In this document: in pieces, positions 7,364-14,986 of the stretch
How the letters are laid out: each line of letters starts with the position of its first letter
Numbering within the stretch: the first letter of the stretch is position 1
Source: Candidatus Altimarinota bacterium
GTDB lineage: Bacteria > Patescibacteriota > Gracilibacteria > BD1-5 > UBA2023
DNA: 18,283 nt
NCBI GenBank assembly: GCA_003488655.1
Contig: DNKW01000021.1
Location: 4,022 to 22,304 of the forward strand
Reading direction: 5' to 3'
The notes under the pieces: generated by a model
Databases searched by the model: none
Told to the model about the DNA's origin: nothing
The model's input: the letters and a program-made list of their open reading frames with translations, nothing else
Position numbers and translations under genes: made by a program

Positions 7364-8450
7364 CGAAAAAATTGTTAGTGGTAATATATATTTCACGCTT
7401 TATTGTATCATTCTTTGTGCTTAAAGCAAATTTCTGCTCGTTTTTCTCTTTTTCGAGATTCATAAATTGTTTTTTGAATACCTCTATATCGAATACCCGT
7501 GCCGCGAGAGAATACTCATAATTGATGCTCCGTATGAATTCATCGGTCTTTTTTCCATAGCTTATGGCAAAAAACGGGATAGCATGGACCAGTGAGAGTA
7601 TCAAGCTATGAAGCCGCATACCGATAACGAACTCAAGCTCTTTGTAAGTTTCGAGCGTTTCCCGAAGATTTTGTGTGGAATGAAGCTGATATTTCTCTCG
7701 GATATTTTCGAGAAATACATCATCGTTGGTAATGGGATTTTCTCTGTGAAACGAATGATTGATAAGAATAGGTTCATATCCGTGGGCCATCAGGAAAGTG
7801 ATGATTTTCTCAATGTTTTCGAGTTCATCTTGTAGGAATCCCGATCGGAACGAGAGTCCGATTTTCGGTCGATGCTTGATAAGGAGTTTTGGGATTTCCG
7901 GATCATAGGAGAGGACGGGGTCTCGAATCAATACGCTTTTTATTCCAAGAGCTTCCAGTGTTTTTTTGCTCTCGACATCGCGAACGGATATATGGATATT
8001 TTCCCCCGAAAAAAGCGAACGGATTTTCCGCTCATTTTCTTTTTTAATGTGAATCCCGAGTGACCAATATGTCAGAGGTTTTCCGAAAAATTTCGCGAGC
8101 CAGACTCGAAGTTTCCATTGTCTGACGATCTTCTCGAAAGATTGTCATTCCTCGTTATCATACAGGAGGCCACCACCACCGACGATGATAGCGTCGGATG
8201 AGCGAATAGTGAGAATAGTCTGTAGGAGATACCAGATATTATGGATCGGTCGCGTTTTCAGATGATTGGGAAAATAGGAAAGATATTCAATCATTGGATC
8301 CTCGGGTAGGAGTGAACTTTTTTCGTCGTACGTGAAAAAAGAAAACGACGCGTTTTTGTAGCGGTTTTTAAGATACTCATATTCCTGCAGGAGGATGAGT
8401 TCATCTCCGAGATTATAGGCACCAGTCGCGGTGAAGAGAGAGAAATGCAT
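7344..8450 (-). CDS. CsaB-like polysaccharide pyruvyl transferase, one UGA(Gly) codon
   Basis: Predicted to move pyruvate from PEP onto a cell-wall or surface glycan; in other bacteria this creates the anchor for S-layer proteins. 368 aa with UGA as Gly at residue 102 (8145-8147); standard decoding breaks it into two. N-terminal motif ATGAYNLGDELILL (residues ~8-21), then AIIVGGGGLLYDN just before the UGA, both characteristic of the pyruvyl transferase family (PS_pyruv_trans). The C-terminal half has PKIGLSFRSG and the conserved VIGMRLHSLILSLVHAIPFFAISYGKK block, expected near the family's end. The ATG at 8450 is 2 bases after the ruvA stop; its end overlaps the next gene. Glycan substrate unknown. 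An S-layer role would be inference: no SLH protein is in the window. Confidence 0.9.
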
Positions 8451-8452
8451 AA

Positions 8453-9040
8453 TTACTTTGCTAAATTTTTAATACAATATACCATCCTGTCTTGGAGTCC
8501 AATGAGCGTATCCGGAATAGCTTCGACGATTCGCTCCACCGTCTTTCGATCGTACCCCATAGAGAGGAGGGTGTCGGTAATCTCGACATTTCCTGGTTTC
8601 CGGAGTGGAGTCTGAGGAGTTTGCTCGGTGATGTCGTCGATGCTCACTTTGTGTTTGAGTTCGACGATGATTTTTAGAGCCATCTTTTTTCCGATTCCGG
8701 GAAGCGAAGAGAGGAATTTCTCGTCCCCTTCATCGATGGCTTGTATGAGGAGACGGGTTCCCATGGAAAGCATGGCAAGAGCGGTTTTTCCTCACACTCC
8801 GCTGACTTTGAGAAGTTTCCGGAACAGGGCTTTTTCTTCGCGGGTCTCGAACCCGAAAAGCACCTCGGAGACATCGGTGATATGGTGGTGGATAAAGAGG
8901 TTTGCCACTTCCCCGATACTGACATTCGACAGGGTACGAATTGGCACGAGGATCTCGAAGCCGAGACCGGTTCCAGTTGCGATGAGGTCGACTTTTCCGT
9001 CCTCGATGGTGAGGATGGATCCGGAGAGGTGAGAGAACAT
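8453..9040 (-). CDS. ruvA: Holliday junction branch migration protein RuvA, one UGA(Gly) codon
   Basis: DNA-binding subunit of the RuvAB complex, which moves Holliday junctions during recombination repair. 195 aa, the usual size. Domain I (OB fold) is residues 1-62, including HHHITD. Domain II has two helix-hairpin-helix motifs: VSGVGGKTALA (residues ~79-89), where the second Gly of VSGVG(G) is the UGA at 8792-8794, and LPGIGKKMALKI (~112-123). Domain III, which contacts RuvB, is at the C-terminus (DTLLSMGYDRKTVERIV). The UGA therefore encodes a residue contacting DNA. Start ATG 9040; the context lacks a Shine-Dalgarno sequence. It heads the cluster with csaB-like, 160-aa and 70-aa genes. The region upstream of its start is duplicated at 9622-9731, with a toxin-antitoxin pair between the copies. 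ruvB and ruvC are not in the window. Confidence 0.97.
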
Positions 9041-9087
9041 GGAGAGGACAAGTGAAAGGTTAAAATAAAAAGGAAAAAAGCTGAAAG
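8981..9087. repeat. Copy 1 of a direct repeat: ruvA 5' end plus upstream leader
   Basis: Bases 8981-9040 (first 20 codons of ruvA) match 9622-9681 at 54 of 60 positions without gaps. The next ~47 bases upstream of the start also resemble the other copy, with small gaps (both hold AAAAAGGA and AGCTG-GAAAG-like words). The toxin stop codon begins at 9090, directly at the edge of this copy. Confidence 0.8.
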
Positions 9088-9089
9088 AT

Positions 9090-9365
9090 CTACTTCCAAC
9101 TTTTCTGTTCTCGGTATATTCAAACTATAAAAACAGTTTTTCCGCTTATTCTGTAGACTATTTTAAATTTGTATTTTGATTCCACGATACTTCTGTATTT
9201 CTTGTCTAGCTCGGGTCATATAAACGGGTATTCTTCAAGAAGGCGTATGCTTTTGTAAATATAATCCTGTACCTGATTTGCATAAAATAAATTATCTTTC
9301 GCGATATAATCCACAATGGAGGTTATGCTATCTATAGCCCTACTTAAGATTTTTATCTTGTACAT
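9090..9365 (-). CDS. ParE/RelE-family toxin, two UGA(Gly) codons
   Basis: 91-aa toxin hidden from standard-code gene finding because TGAs at 9216-9218 (residue 50) and 9120-9122 (residue 82) break it. Read with Gly it shows the complete ParE/RelE pattern: KIKILSRAIDSI at the start and two long helices (IVDYIAKDNLFYANQVQDYI, then a second helix ending in RLLEEYPFIGPEL). The core strands follow (YRSIVESKYKFKIVYRI and KTVFIVGIYRE). Residue 50 is the Gly of the family's PxxG turn. Such toxins either poison gyrase (ParE type) or cut mRNA on the ribosome (RelE type); the sequence does not settle which. Start ATG 9365 lies within the last codons of the antitoxin gene (13-base overlap), the usual arrangement. 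Stop TAG. The family call is sound; toxicity is untested. Confidence 0.88.
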
Positions 9366-9535
9366 TCTTTGTTATGTTTAGTGAAAATATTATTCTTAAC
9401 CATCACAAAAGCCGTATCTAAATCGTAAGACACCCCTGTATTTTCAAATTCCTCCTCCGAAGCGGACAAGTCCTGTATCTGCTCAAAACTCAATCCTGCA
9501 TCTTTGAGTGTTTGTGCTTCTTCTTTTGATAACAT
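9353..9535 (-). CDS. Putative antitoxin of the ParE/RelE pair
   Basis: 60 aa, acidic N-terminal two-thirds (SKEEAQTLKDAGLSFEQIQDL, then a Ser/Glu-rich turn) and a basic tail. It directly precedes and overlaps the toxin by 13 bases, which is the main reason for the call. The N-terminal KEEAQTLKDAGLSFEQIQDL could be a short helix-turn-helix-like pair able to bind the operon promoter; I do not recognise the family. ATG 9535 is preferred over an ATG at 9604: the longer version would translate the promoter region into a Tyr/Phe/Lys-rich stretch with no domain. Stop TAA. No UGA codons, so unlike its toxin it would be made intact in any host. Confidence 0.75.
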   Translation of the reverse strand: MLSKEEAQTLKDAGLSFEQIQDLSASEEEFENTGVSYDLDTAFVMVKNNIFTKHNKECTR

Positions 9536-9576
9536 AGCTCTAAAAGGTGAAAAGATAGTGTTTTTAATATAAAAAT

Positions 9577-9604
9577 AGTATATTTTTTTTACCCTCCAAT
9601 GCAA
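9577..9604 (-). promoter_or_regulatory. Probable promoter of the toxin-antitoxin operon
   Basis: Minus strand: TTGCAT (9604-9599), a 16-base spacer ending in eight A, then TATACT (9582-9577). The predicted start is ~35 bases before the antitoxin ATG. It lies just inside the boundary of the second ruvA copy, so the module carries its own promoter. Confidence 0.6.
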
Positions 9605-9606
9605 AT

Positions 9607-9731
9607 TTAAAATTTCCCAGTGATAAAGTCTACTTTCCCGTCCTCGATGGTGAGGATGGCTCCGGAGGGGTGAGAGAACATAAGGGGTCGGTTGATAAGA
9701 ATAGAGTATAAAAAGGAGTATAGCTGGAAAG
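9607..9731 (-). pseudogene. Truncated duplicate of the ruvA start region (copy 2 of the direct repeat)
   Basis: A second copy of the ruvA 5' end. From ATG 9681 the minus strand encodes 20 codons that mirror RuvA (MFSHPSGAILTIEDGKVDF versus MFSHLSGSILTIEDGKVDL), then leaves the homology after 9622 and stops at TAA 9607. The leader as far as 9731 also resembles that of ruvA. Nucleotide identity is 90% over 60 bases, so the duplication is not brand new. It may be a scar left when the toxin-antitoxin module entered, or the original ruvA leader whose gene was re-started downstream. Two TATACT words in this leader (on the minus strand) hint that it still carries promoter activity. No role for the 24-aa peptide is known. 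Confidence 0.75.
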
Positions 9732-9744
9732 GGAATTTTGGCGA

Positions 9745-9774
9745 AAATAAAATCCCCTTGTGGGGATTTTATTT
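9745..9774. terminator. Terminator of the pilin gene
   Basis: Perfect 13-bp stem, AAATAAAATCCCC and GGGGATTTTATTT, with a 4-base loop. It lies 20 bases after the pilin stop codon (minus strand) and isolates the pilin from the truncated ruvA copy and toxin-antitoxin operon. Confidence 0.88.
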
Positions 9775-9794
9775 AAAGTTATGAAAGCGAAATT

Positions 9795-10406
9795 TTATTG
9801 TGCATTAATGAGAACGATAAGTGAGTCGTCTGCACCAACGGCAAGTGCTGATCCATTAGCTTTTACAACTCATTTAACTATTCCAGTAATTGAATCCTTT
9901 GCCACCGATGTATCGTTGTTGGCAGTATCGAGACCTACTTCATAACGAACCTTTTGACCACCTGCTGTACCTCCCCCATCGGTATTCGCTTTTTTATCTA
10001 CATTTCCAAGATTTTCGAATGCAGTAGAGACTTCATATTCTCCAAATGCAATATCATTATTGTCGGATGCTACTACATAGGCATATGCACAATCCGGAGT
10101 ATTTGCTGGTGTGCCACCATTGTTACAGGGTTGTCCAAATTTGGAATCCGTTGGAATTTTCCCAAGGTATTTTGCTAATTCAGACTGTAGAGTACTTCCT
10201 TTTGGATACTCGCTTACATCCTGATAAGATTGTTCTATTCCTCATTGTAATGCCTTTACATCGTTGATTCTCGTCGTATCGCGAGCTTTTTGGATCTGAC
10301 TCGTATAAGTGGCAGTTGCACCGGTCGCGAGAATTCCGATTATAGTGATAACTACGAGCAATTCTATAAGGGTAAATCCTCGAGTAGTATTTTTGAGTGT
10401 AAACAT
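9795..10406 (-). CDS. Type IV pilin-like protein, two UGA(Gly) codons
   Basis: 203 aa with UGA as Gly at residues 55 (10242-10244) and 179 (9870-9872); the standard code shows no ORF of note, so it is easily missed. The N-terminus is a textbook class III/type IV prepilin: a short basic leader (MFTLKNTTRG), cleavage after Gly10, FTLIELLVVITIIGIL with Glu at mature position 5, then the alpha-1 spine (QIQKARDTTRINDVKALQ). The globular domain resembles type II secretion pseudopilin G-like and CPR pilins, with two Cys (QPCNNG and PDCAYAY) likely forming a disulfide. It would be processed by a prepilin peptidase and built into a surface pilus, in this group thought to serve attachment, DNA uptake or motility. 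No other pilus gene is in the window. It has its own near-consensus promoter and terminator, so it is monocistronic and probably well expressed. Confidence 0.93.
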
Positions 10407-10440
10407 AATAAAAAAGAAAAGTTATAAAGTAACGGGAAGT

Positions 10441-10469
10441 AGTATATACAATGTTTTTTAAAATGTAAA
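10441..10469 (-). promoter_or_regulatory. Strong promoter of the pilin gene
   Basis: Minus strand: TTTACA (10469-10464), exactly 17 bases, then TATACT (10446-10441). The predicted start is ~28 bases before the pilin ATG. This is one of the two best sigma-70-like promoters in the window. Confidence 0.7.
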
Positions 10470-10471
10470 TA

Positions 10472-10496
10472 AAAAAATAGGACTTTCCTGTTTTTT
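10472..10496. terminator. Hairpin terminator after the WecA-like gene
   Basis: AGGA-CTT-TCCT flanked by a run of six A on the left and six T on the right, with one imperfect pair. On the minus strand the hairpin is followed by T-rich sequence 11 bases past the WecA-like stop and just before the pilin -35 box, so it would separate the two transcripts. Confidence 0.55.
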
Positions 10497-10506
10497 GTGG
10501 TACTAT

Positions 10507-11679
10507 TTACTTTTTGAGTGAGAGGATTTTCGTGATAAAAACGACTATGATAATGAGAACGAAGAAAAGTATTATTTTCCCGATCTTGTCGAGAAATATG
10601 GCGGCCATCCCGAAAAGAAAAGCGAGAGAGTAGACGAAATACCGGACGAAGTTCTCGGACATGCCCATATTGAGGAGTCGGTAATGGAGATGATGAATAC
10701 GATCTCCCGAGAGCGGGTTTTTTTTATTGTAAAGTCGCATCAGAATGACATAGAAGGCATCAATCAGGTAGATTCCAAGGACTGTCGCAACGGTAGCGAT
10801 TTTCCCGCCGGCTATGATTGCGAGAGTTGCTATCATAAAAGCAATGAACATCGTCCCGGATTCGCCGAGAAGTACATGGGGTTTTATGTTGTAAAGCCAG
10901 CTGATGAGAACGGAGGGGATGAAAATCGCGAGACAAAAAAGTACAAATACAGAATTGGCTTGGGAGAGGGGTGAGGGGTCGATCAAATAGAGCTTGATGG
11001 TCAGTATTGCCATCACAAGAAGCGTGACAAACGAGAGACCGGAAGTGAGTCCCGGAATTCCGTCCGACCAGTTGACGGAATTGAATACTACCACATACCA
11101 AATAATCGTGAAGATAAGAGGGATCAAATAGATCTGAAGAGATCCGAGAACGACATAGTATTGATCCAGATAGAGGACTCAGCCAAATATATTGGAAATA
11201 TACCCAATCTTGATGCTCGTGATTCCGATAATCGCCCCAACACCGATTTGCATCATGAGTCGGATTTTGGCTGGCACGAAGAATGGTGTATCTCGGCGCA
11301 TCTTTCCGAGCTCCTCGGCGGTTTTCTTCACGTCGCTCTTGCTGGCACGATCAAATTTATAAATCGTGTCGAGATCGTCCACGAAACTTACGAGCGTGAC
11401 GATCGCACCGAGCACGAGAATGATAAAAAGCCTGCCTTGATTTATGTCACTGAGGAGTGGATGAAGGAAAATCGAGAGGAGGAAAAAATTGAGATAGAGT
11501 ATACTTCCGATACCGAGCGGTACCGGTTTTCTTTTGTGTCCGTACGGAGCCGGATTATCGAGGAGTCAGAAACGAGAAAAAAGATATTTCCCGATATGGA
11601 AAATAAGGAATGAAGAAGTAAGGGAGGTAACGAAAAAAATACCGAATTGAAAGAAGAGAGAAAGTGAAAGGAAGTTCAT
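10507..11679 (-). CDS. WecA/TagO-like polyprenyl-phosphate sugar-1-phosphate transferase, two UGA(Gly) codons
   Basis: Membrane enzyme that moves a sugar-1-phosphate (usually GlcNAc-1-P) from a UDP-sugar to undecaprenyl phosphate, the first step in making wall teichoic acid, O-antigen or related glycans. 390 aa with UGA as Gly at residues 38 (11566-11568) and 167 (11179-11181). About ten hydrophobic helices. Family motifs in order: GLLDNPAPYGHKRKPVPLG (first Gly = UGA), FVDDLD (Asp101-Asp102, Mg-binding), NSVNWSDGIPGLTSG (canonical NxxNxxDGxDGL), LLGESGTMFIAF, and the cytoplasmic DRIHHLHYRLL, which marks WecA/TagO rather than MraY. Start ATG 11679; stop TAA. It follows nrdG by 66 bases on the same strand. 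It could feed the same glycan as the CsaB-like enzyme; the sugar is not readable from sequence. Confidence 0.92.
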
Positions 11680-11694
11680 ATTTTTTGAAATTAT

Positions 11695-11717
11695 TTTTAT
11701 ACCAAAGAAGTATAAAA
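11695..11717. terminator. Weak AT-rich hairpin between nrdG and the WecA-like gene
   Basis: TTTTATAC / GTATAAAA, 8-bp stem with a 7-base loop, 28 bases past the nrdG stop on the minus strand. It is poor in G/C, so it may slow rather than end transcription; the WecA-like gene could be read through from nrd. Confidence 0.3.
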
Positions 11718-11745
11718 GAAAGTTTCGTTCTGTCACCTTTTTCTT

Positions 11746-12447
11746 TTATTTTCGTATCAAACATTTTTCCACATATTTCTCCGAAATATTTTGAAACTCG
11801 GCAAGTTCCTGTGCAGTGAAGCTTCCTCATTTGAAATTCGGATCGAGAGTATGTTCTCCCCGATAATTCTGGAGACAGTACTTTTTCGCTCCCCCAATCA
11901 AGACACCTATTTTTTCTATATCTTCGGAAGAATGTACTCATTTGATGACTGTCGTGCGGAATTCATAGTCCGGAGCTTTTGTTTTGATGAGTTCCATACT
12001 CTTTTCGTACCTGAGGATATCGATGTCCTTTCCGGTAATTTCACGGTATTGTTCAAGCGTATGTTTTACATCCATGGCGATATAATCGATGAGATTTTCT
12101 TCCAAAAGCCGTTCCAATACCTCCGGATTACTCCCGTTGGTATCGAGCTTCACGAGAAAGCCGAGGCTTTTAATCTTCTGACAGAATTGTGGCAAATCCG
12201 CATGGATGGTCGGTTCCCCTCCGCAGATTACCACCCCATCGAGGAATCCCTGCCGAGTTTTCAGGAATCGAAAAAATATCTCCTCGCTGATGAAATCATG
12301 GCGGATTTTCTCTATCTCTTCTGGGAGGACGAACTCGGGATTATGACAAAATCCACACCGGAGATTGCATCCCGGTGTGAAAATGATCGTCGCAAGCTTT
12401 CCCGGATAATCGAGGAGCGTGGATTTTTTGATGGCGGAGATTTGCAT
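11746..12447 (-). CDS. nrdG: Anaerobic ribonucleotide reductase activase NrdG (radical SAM), two UGA(Gly) codons
   Basis: Uses a 4Fe-4S cluster and S-adenosylmethionine to create the glycyl radical on the class III reductase. 233 aa with UGA as Gly at residues 170 (11938-11940) and 207 (11827-11829). The radical SAM motif CxxxCxxC is at Cys27, Cys31 and Cys34 (GCNLRCGFCHNPE). The SAM-binding GGEP follows (VVICGGEPTIHADL), then KLDTNGSNPEVL and YIAMDVK. The longer, ~230-residue form with the NPE/LLDYPGK start is the NrdG2-like type found with ATP-cone NrdDs. Its ATG is 1 base after the stop of the separate glycyl-radical gene, so the order nrdD, radical domain, nrdG is a tight operon. Stop TAA. 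Oxygen-sensitive chemistry: it implies anaerobic growth. Confidence 0.95.
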
Positions 12448-12448
12448 A

Positions 12449-12643
12449 TTATGCTACTTGAAACTCCGCTATAAACTTCGAATTCTCCGTGGTGCATTCG
12501 TTGAAATACTCACGAGTGTAGAATTCGGATTTCTTCCCGTTATTGAACTGGCTTACTGGACGGTAGTATCCCATAACGCGAGTATATATTTCACATTTCG
12601 TACGAGTTTGTTCAACTCCATCCTTATCGATAAATGTTGGCAT
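12449..12643 (-). CDS. Free-standing glycyl-radical domain of NrdD
   Basis: 64 aa. It contains KCEIYTRVMGYYRPV and then GKKSEFYTREYF, which is the extreme C-terminal signature of class III NrdD, with the radical-bearing Gly at position 25 (RVMGY). In most NrdDs this segment follows the zinc-binding site in the same chain. Here it is a separate gene 25 bases after the nrdD stop, in another frame, with its own ATG. A TAG lies in frame 11 codons upstream of that ATG, and nrdD ends in a real TAA (not UGA), so recoding cannot fuse the two. The product probably docks on NrdD so that its Gly reaches the active site, as the spare radical domain GrcA/YfiD does for pyruvate formate-lyase. Alternatively, a frameshift could join them. 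It lies 1 base before nrdG. No UGA codons. Confidence 0.88.
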   Translation of the reverse strand: MPTFIDKDGVEQTRTKCEIYTRVMGYYRPVSQFNNGKKSEFYTREYFNECTTENSKFIAEFQVA

Positions 12644-12668
12644 AGTATTGGGGGTTATGAATATATAA

Positions 12669-14873
12669 TTAAACTACTTCTTCACTCATTTCTTTCATCT
12701 TATCTTCATCCGCCGTGTAGTTCACTCGGAAATCCATATCGTACTTCTTTCCGGTGAATCCGAGCTCTTCGTCACACTTCGGGCAATAGTCGTTTTCCCC
12801 GTTGATGTAACCATGCTTCGGACATATGGAGAATGTCGGAGTGACCGTGATATACGGGAGTTGGTAGTTGGAAATAACCTTTCGAACGAGGTTTTTACAG
12901 GCCTCGGCATCGGTAATTCGTTCTGCCATATAGAGGTGGAGGACGGTTCCTCCCGTGTACTTGCATTGGAGATTATTCTGGTACTCGAGTGCCTCGAACG
13001 CATCATCCGTAAAATTCACGGGAAGTTGCGAAGAGTTCGTGTAGTAGGGATTGTCCGGTGTTCCGGATTGGATGATTCCCGGGAGTTGTTTCTGGTCTTC
13101 CTTGGCGAAACGGTAGGTGGTTCCCTCGGCGGGTGTCGCTTCCAGATTATACATGCTTCCGGTCTCTTCCTGATATTCTTTCAATACGGTTCGCATATAT
13201 TCGAGAATATCGAGCGCGAAGGTTTCTCCCCATTCGGTCGATATGTCCTCGCGACCATTGGTGAAGTTCATAATCGCTTCATTCATACCGTTGAGACCTA
13301 TCGTCGAGAAGTGATTCCGGAAAGATCGGAGGTATCGGTAGGTGTAGGGGTAGAGTCCTCGCTCAAGCCATTGTGTCAACACTTTTCGTTTCATCTCCAG
13401 AGATATTTTCGAGAGATCCATCAAGTGTTTCACTTGCCGTTTGAATCCTTCGGCATCGCCTTTGTAGTTGTACCCGATACGAGCGAGATTGATAGTTACT
13501 ACTCCGATGGAACCGGTCATCTCGGCGGATCCGAAGAGTCCGTTTCCGCGTTTGAGAAGCTCACGCAAATCGAGTTGGAGTCGGCAACACATGGAGCGAA
13601 CTGCTCCCGGCTTATAGGCTTCCGTATTTTCCACGGTCGTGACTTTTCCATCTTTATCCTTCACTCGTTTGTATTGGGAACCTATGAAGTTTTGGAAATA
13701 GGGGAGTCCGTATTTTGCTGTTACATCAAATATTCGGAGTGCATCGGGAGATTCCCATGGGAAATCCTCGGTAATATTGTAAGTGGGAATCGGGAATGTG
13801 AATGCCCGTCCCTTGTAATCACCTGCCGCGTATACTTCGAGGAGCGCTTTGTTGACAATCGCCCGTTCTTTATCGAGTTCTCCATATTTTTTTACGTATT
13901 CTCCGCGATCATACCCTCCGAGATGGAGTCCTTTTTCTGCCAAATCCTCCGGACAAGTCCAATCGAGAGTGATATTGGTGAAGGGAGTCTGCGTTCCCCA
14001 ACGGGACGGAACATTGAGTCCGAATACGAAATTTTGCATTTGTTGAAGGACATATGCGTAGGTTTTATCTTCGACGTAGGATTCTTTTTCCGCTTCTGTT
14101 TTGAAAGAGACATTATATTTTTCTATATCTTCGCAAACTTCCTCAGAGTATTTGTGAACGAAAGGAGAGAGGTAGGTATCAAATGAAGAGAAAGCCTGTG
14201 CTCCCGCCCACTCGTTTTGGAGGGTTCCGAGGAAGTTGATCATCTGATTTACGGCTGCCTGAAGATTTTTGGGAGGTGCTGATTCTATGCGATTCGGCAT
14301 TCCGTTGAATCCTTCTTCAAGCAGTTGTCGGAGGCTCCATCCTGCACAGTATCCGGAGAACATATCGAGGTCATGTATATGATAATCTCCATTTCTATGA
14401 GTATTACCTACTTCCGCTGGATAGATATGAGAGAGCCAGTAATTTGCAGTAATTTTCCCGGATGTATTGAGAATGAGTCCTCCGAGGGAATACCCAGAAT
14501 TCGCATTCGCATTCACACGCCAATCGGATTTCTGAAGGTACTCATCCATGGTTTTTCCTACTTCTACCACTATGGAACTGTCGGCACGCGCTTCGGCTCG
14601 TTTCGCACGATAGACGATAAATGCTTTCGCCACCGTATCATGTCCGTCTTTTATGAGCACTTCCTCTACGATATCTTGAACGAATTCTATATTTGGAATA
14701 CCTGAACCGATTTTTTCCTCGGTATGCATTATGACCTGATCAACGAATGAAGGAACTCGGGAAAAGTCCGTTCCTCCCACCGCTTCGATGGCTGAGCGGA
14801 TAGCATGCTCGATTTTTGTACGATCAAATGTTACAATAGCTCCATTACGTTTCCGGATTTTATATATAGCCAT
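12669..14873 (-). CDS. nrdD: Anaerobic (class III) ribonucleoside-triphosphate reductase NrdD, catalytic chain
   Basis: Reduces ribonucleoside triphosphates to dNTPs without oxygen. 734 aa. Residues ~3-92 are an ATP cone (YKIRKRNGAIVTFDRTKIEHAI ... VAKAFIVYRAKRAEAR) that senses dATP/ATP. The catalytic ten-stranded barrel follows, with SGYSLGGLILNTSG, NGDYHIHDLDMFSGYCAGW, NFVFGLNVPSRWGTQTPF, and RSMCCRLQLDL carrying the conserved Cys pair, then MTGSIGVVTINLARIGY. The zinc site near the end is Cys684, His687, Cys697, Cys700 (CPKHGY ... CPKC), the usual CxxH-CxxC variant. The chain stops 34 residues later in TAA, before the glycyl-radical segment, which is encoded by the next gene. No TGA in 734 codons. 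Start ATG 14873. Two NrdR-type boxes are upstream. Confidence 0.96.
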   Translation of the reverse strand: MAIYKIRKRNGAIVTFDRTKIEHAIRSAIEAVGGTDFSRVPSFVDQVIMHTEEKIGSGIPNIEFVQDIVEEVLIKDGHDTVAKAFIVYRAKRAEARADSSIVVEVGKTMDEYLQKSDWRVNANANSGYSLGGLILNTSGKITANYWLSHIYPAEVGNTHRNGDYHIHDLDMFSGYCAGWSLRQLLEEGFNGMPNRIESAPPKNLQAAVNQMINFLGTLQNEWAGAQAFSSFDTYLSPFVHKYSEEVCEDIEKYNVSFKTEAEKESYVEDKTYAYVLQQMQNFVFGLNVPSRWGTQTPFTNITLDWTCPEDLAEKGLHLGGYDRGEYVKKYGELDKERAIVNKALLEVYAAGDYKGRAFTFPIPTYNITEDFPWESPDALRIFDVTAKYGLPYFQNFIGSQYKRVKDKDGKVTTVENTEAYKPGAVRSMCCRLQLDLRELLKRGNGLFGSAEMTGSIGVVTINLARIGYNYKGDAEGFKRQVKHLMDLSKISLEMKRKVLTQWLERGLYPYTYRYLRSFRNHFSTIGLNGMNEAIMNFTNGREDISTEWGETFALDILEYMRTVLKEYQEETGSMYNLEATPAEGTTYRFAKEDQKQLPGIIQSGTPDNPYYTNSSQLPVNFTDDAFEALEYQNNLQCKYTGGTVLHLYMAERITDAEACKNLVRKVISNYQLPYITVTPTFSICPKHGYINGENDYCPKCDEELGFTGKKYDMDFRVNYTADEDKMKEMSEEVV

Positions 14874-14986
14874 AAAATTAATTAAGAATTTAGAATGTAG
14901 AATTGTTCGGAGAATATGGAATTTTTATGGCTTAGAATAGCGCATTCTTTGTCTAAAAATTTTACATTCCCCAATAATATATTTTA

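Noticed and set aside
9536..9604. Longer antitoxin start at 9604
   Set aside because: The added 23 residues translate the AT-rich promoter region and have no domain character; the acidic antitoxin starts naturally at 9535.
12813..14186. 457-aa plus-strand ORF opposite nrdD
   Set aside because: It is antisense to a fully conserved NrdD, resembles no family, and owes its length to the codon bias of the real gene.
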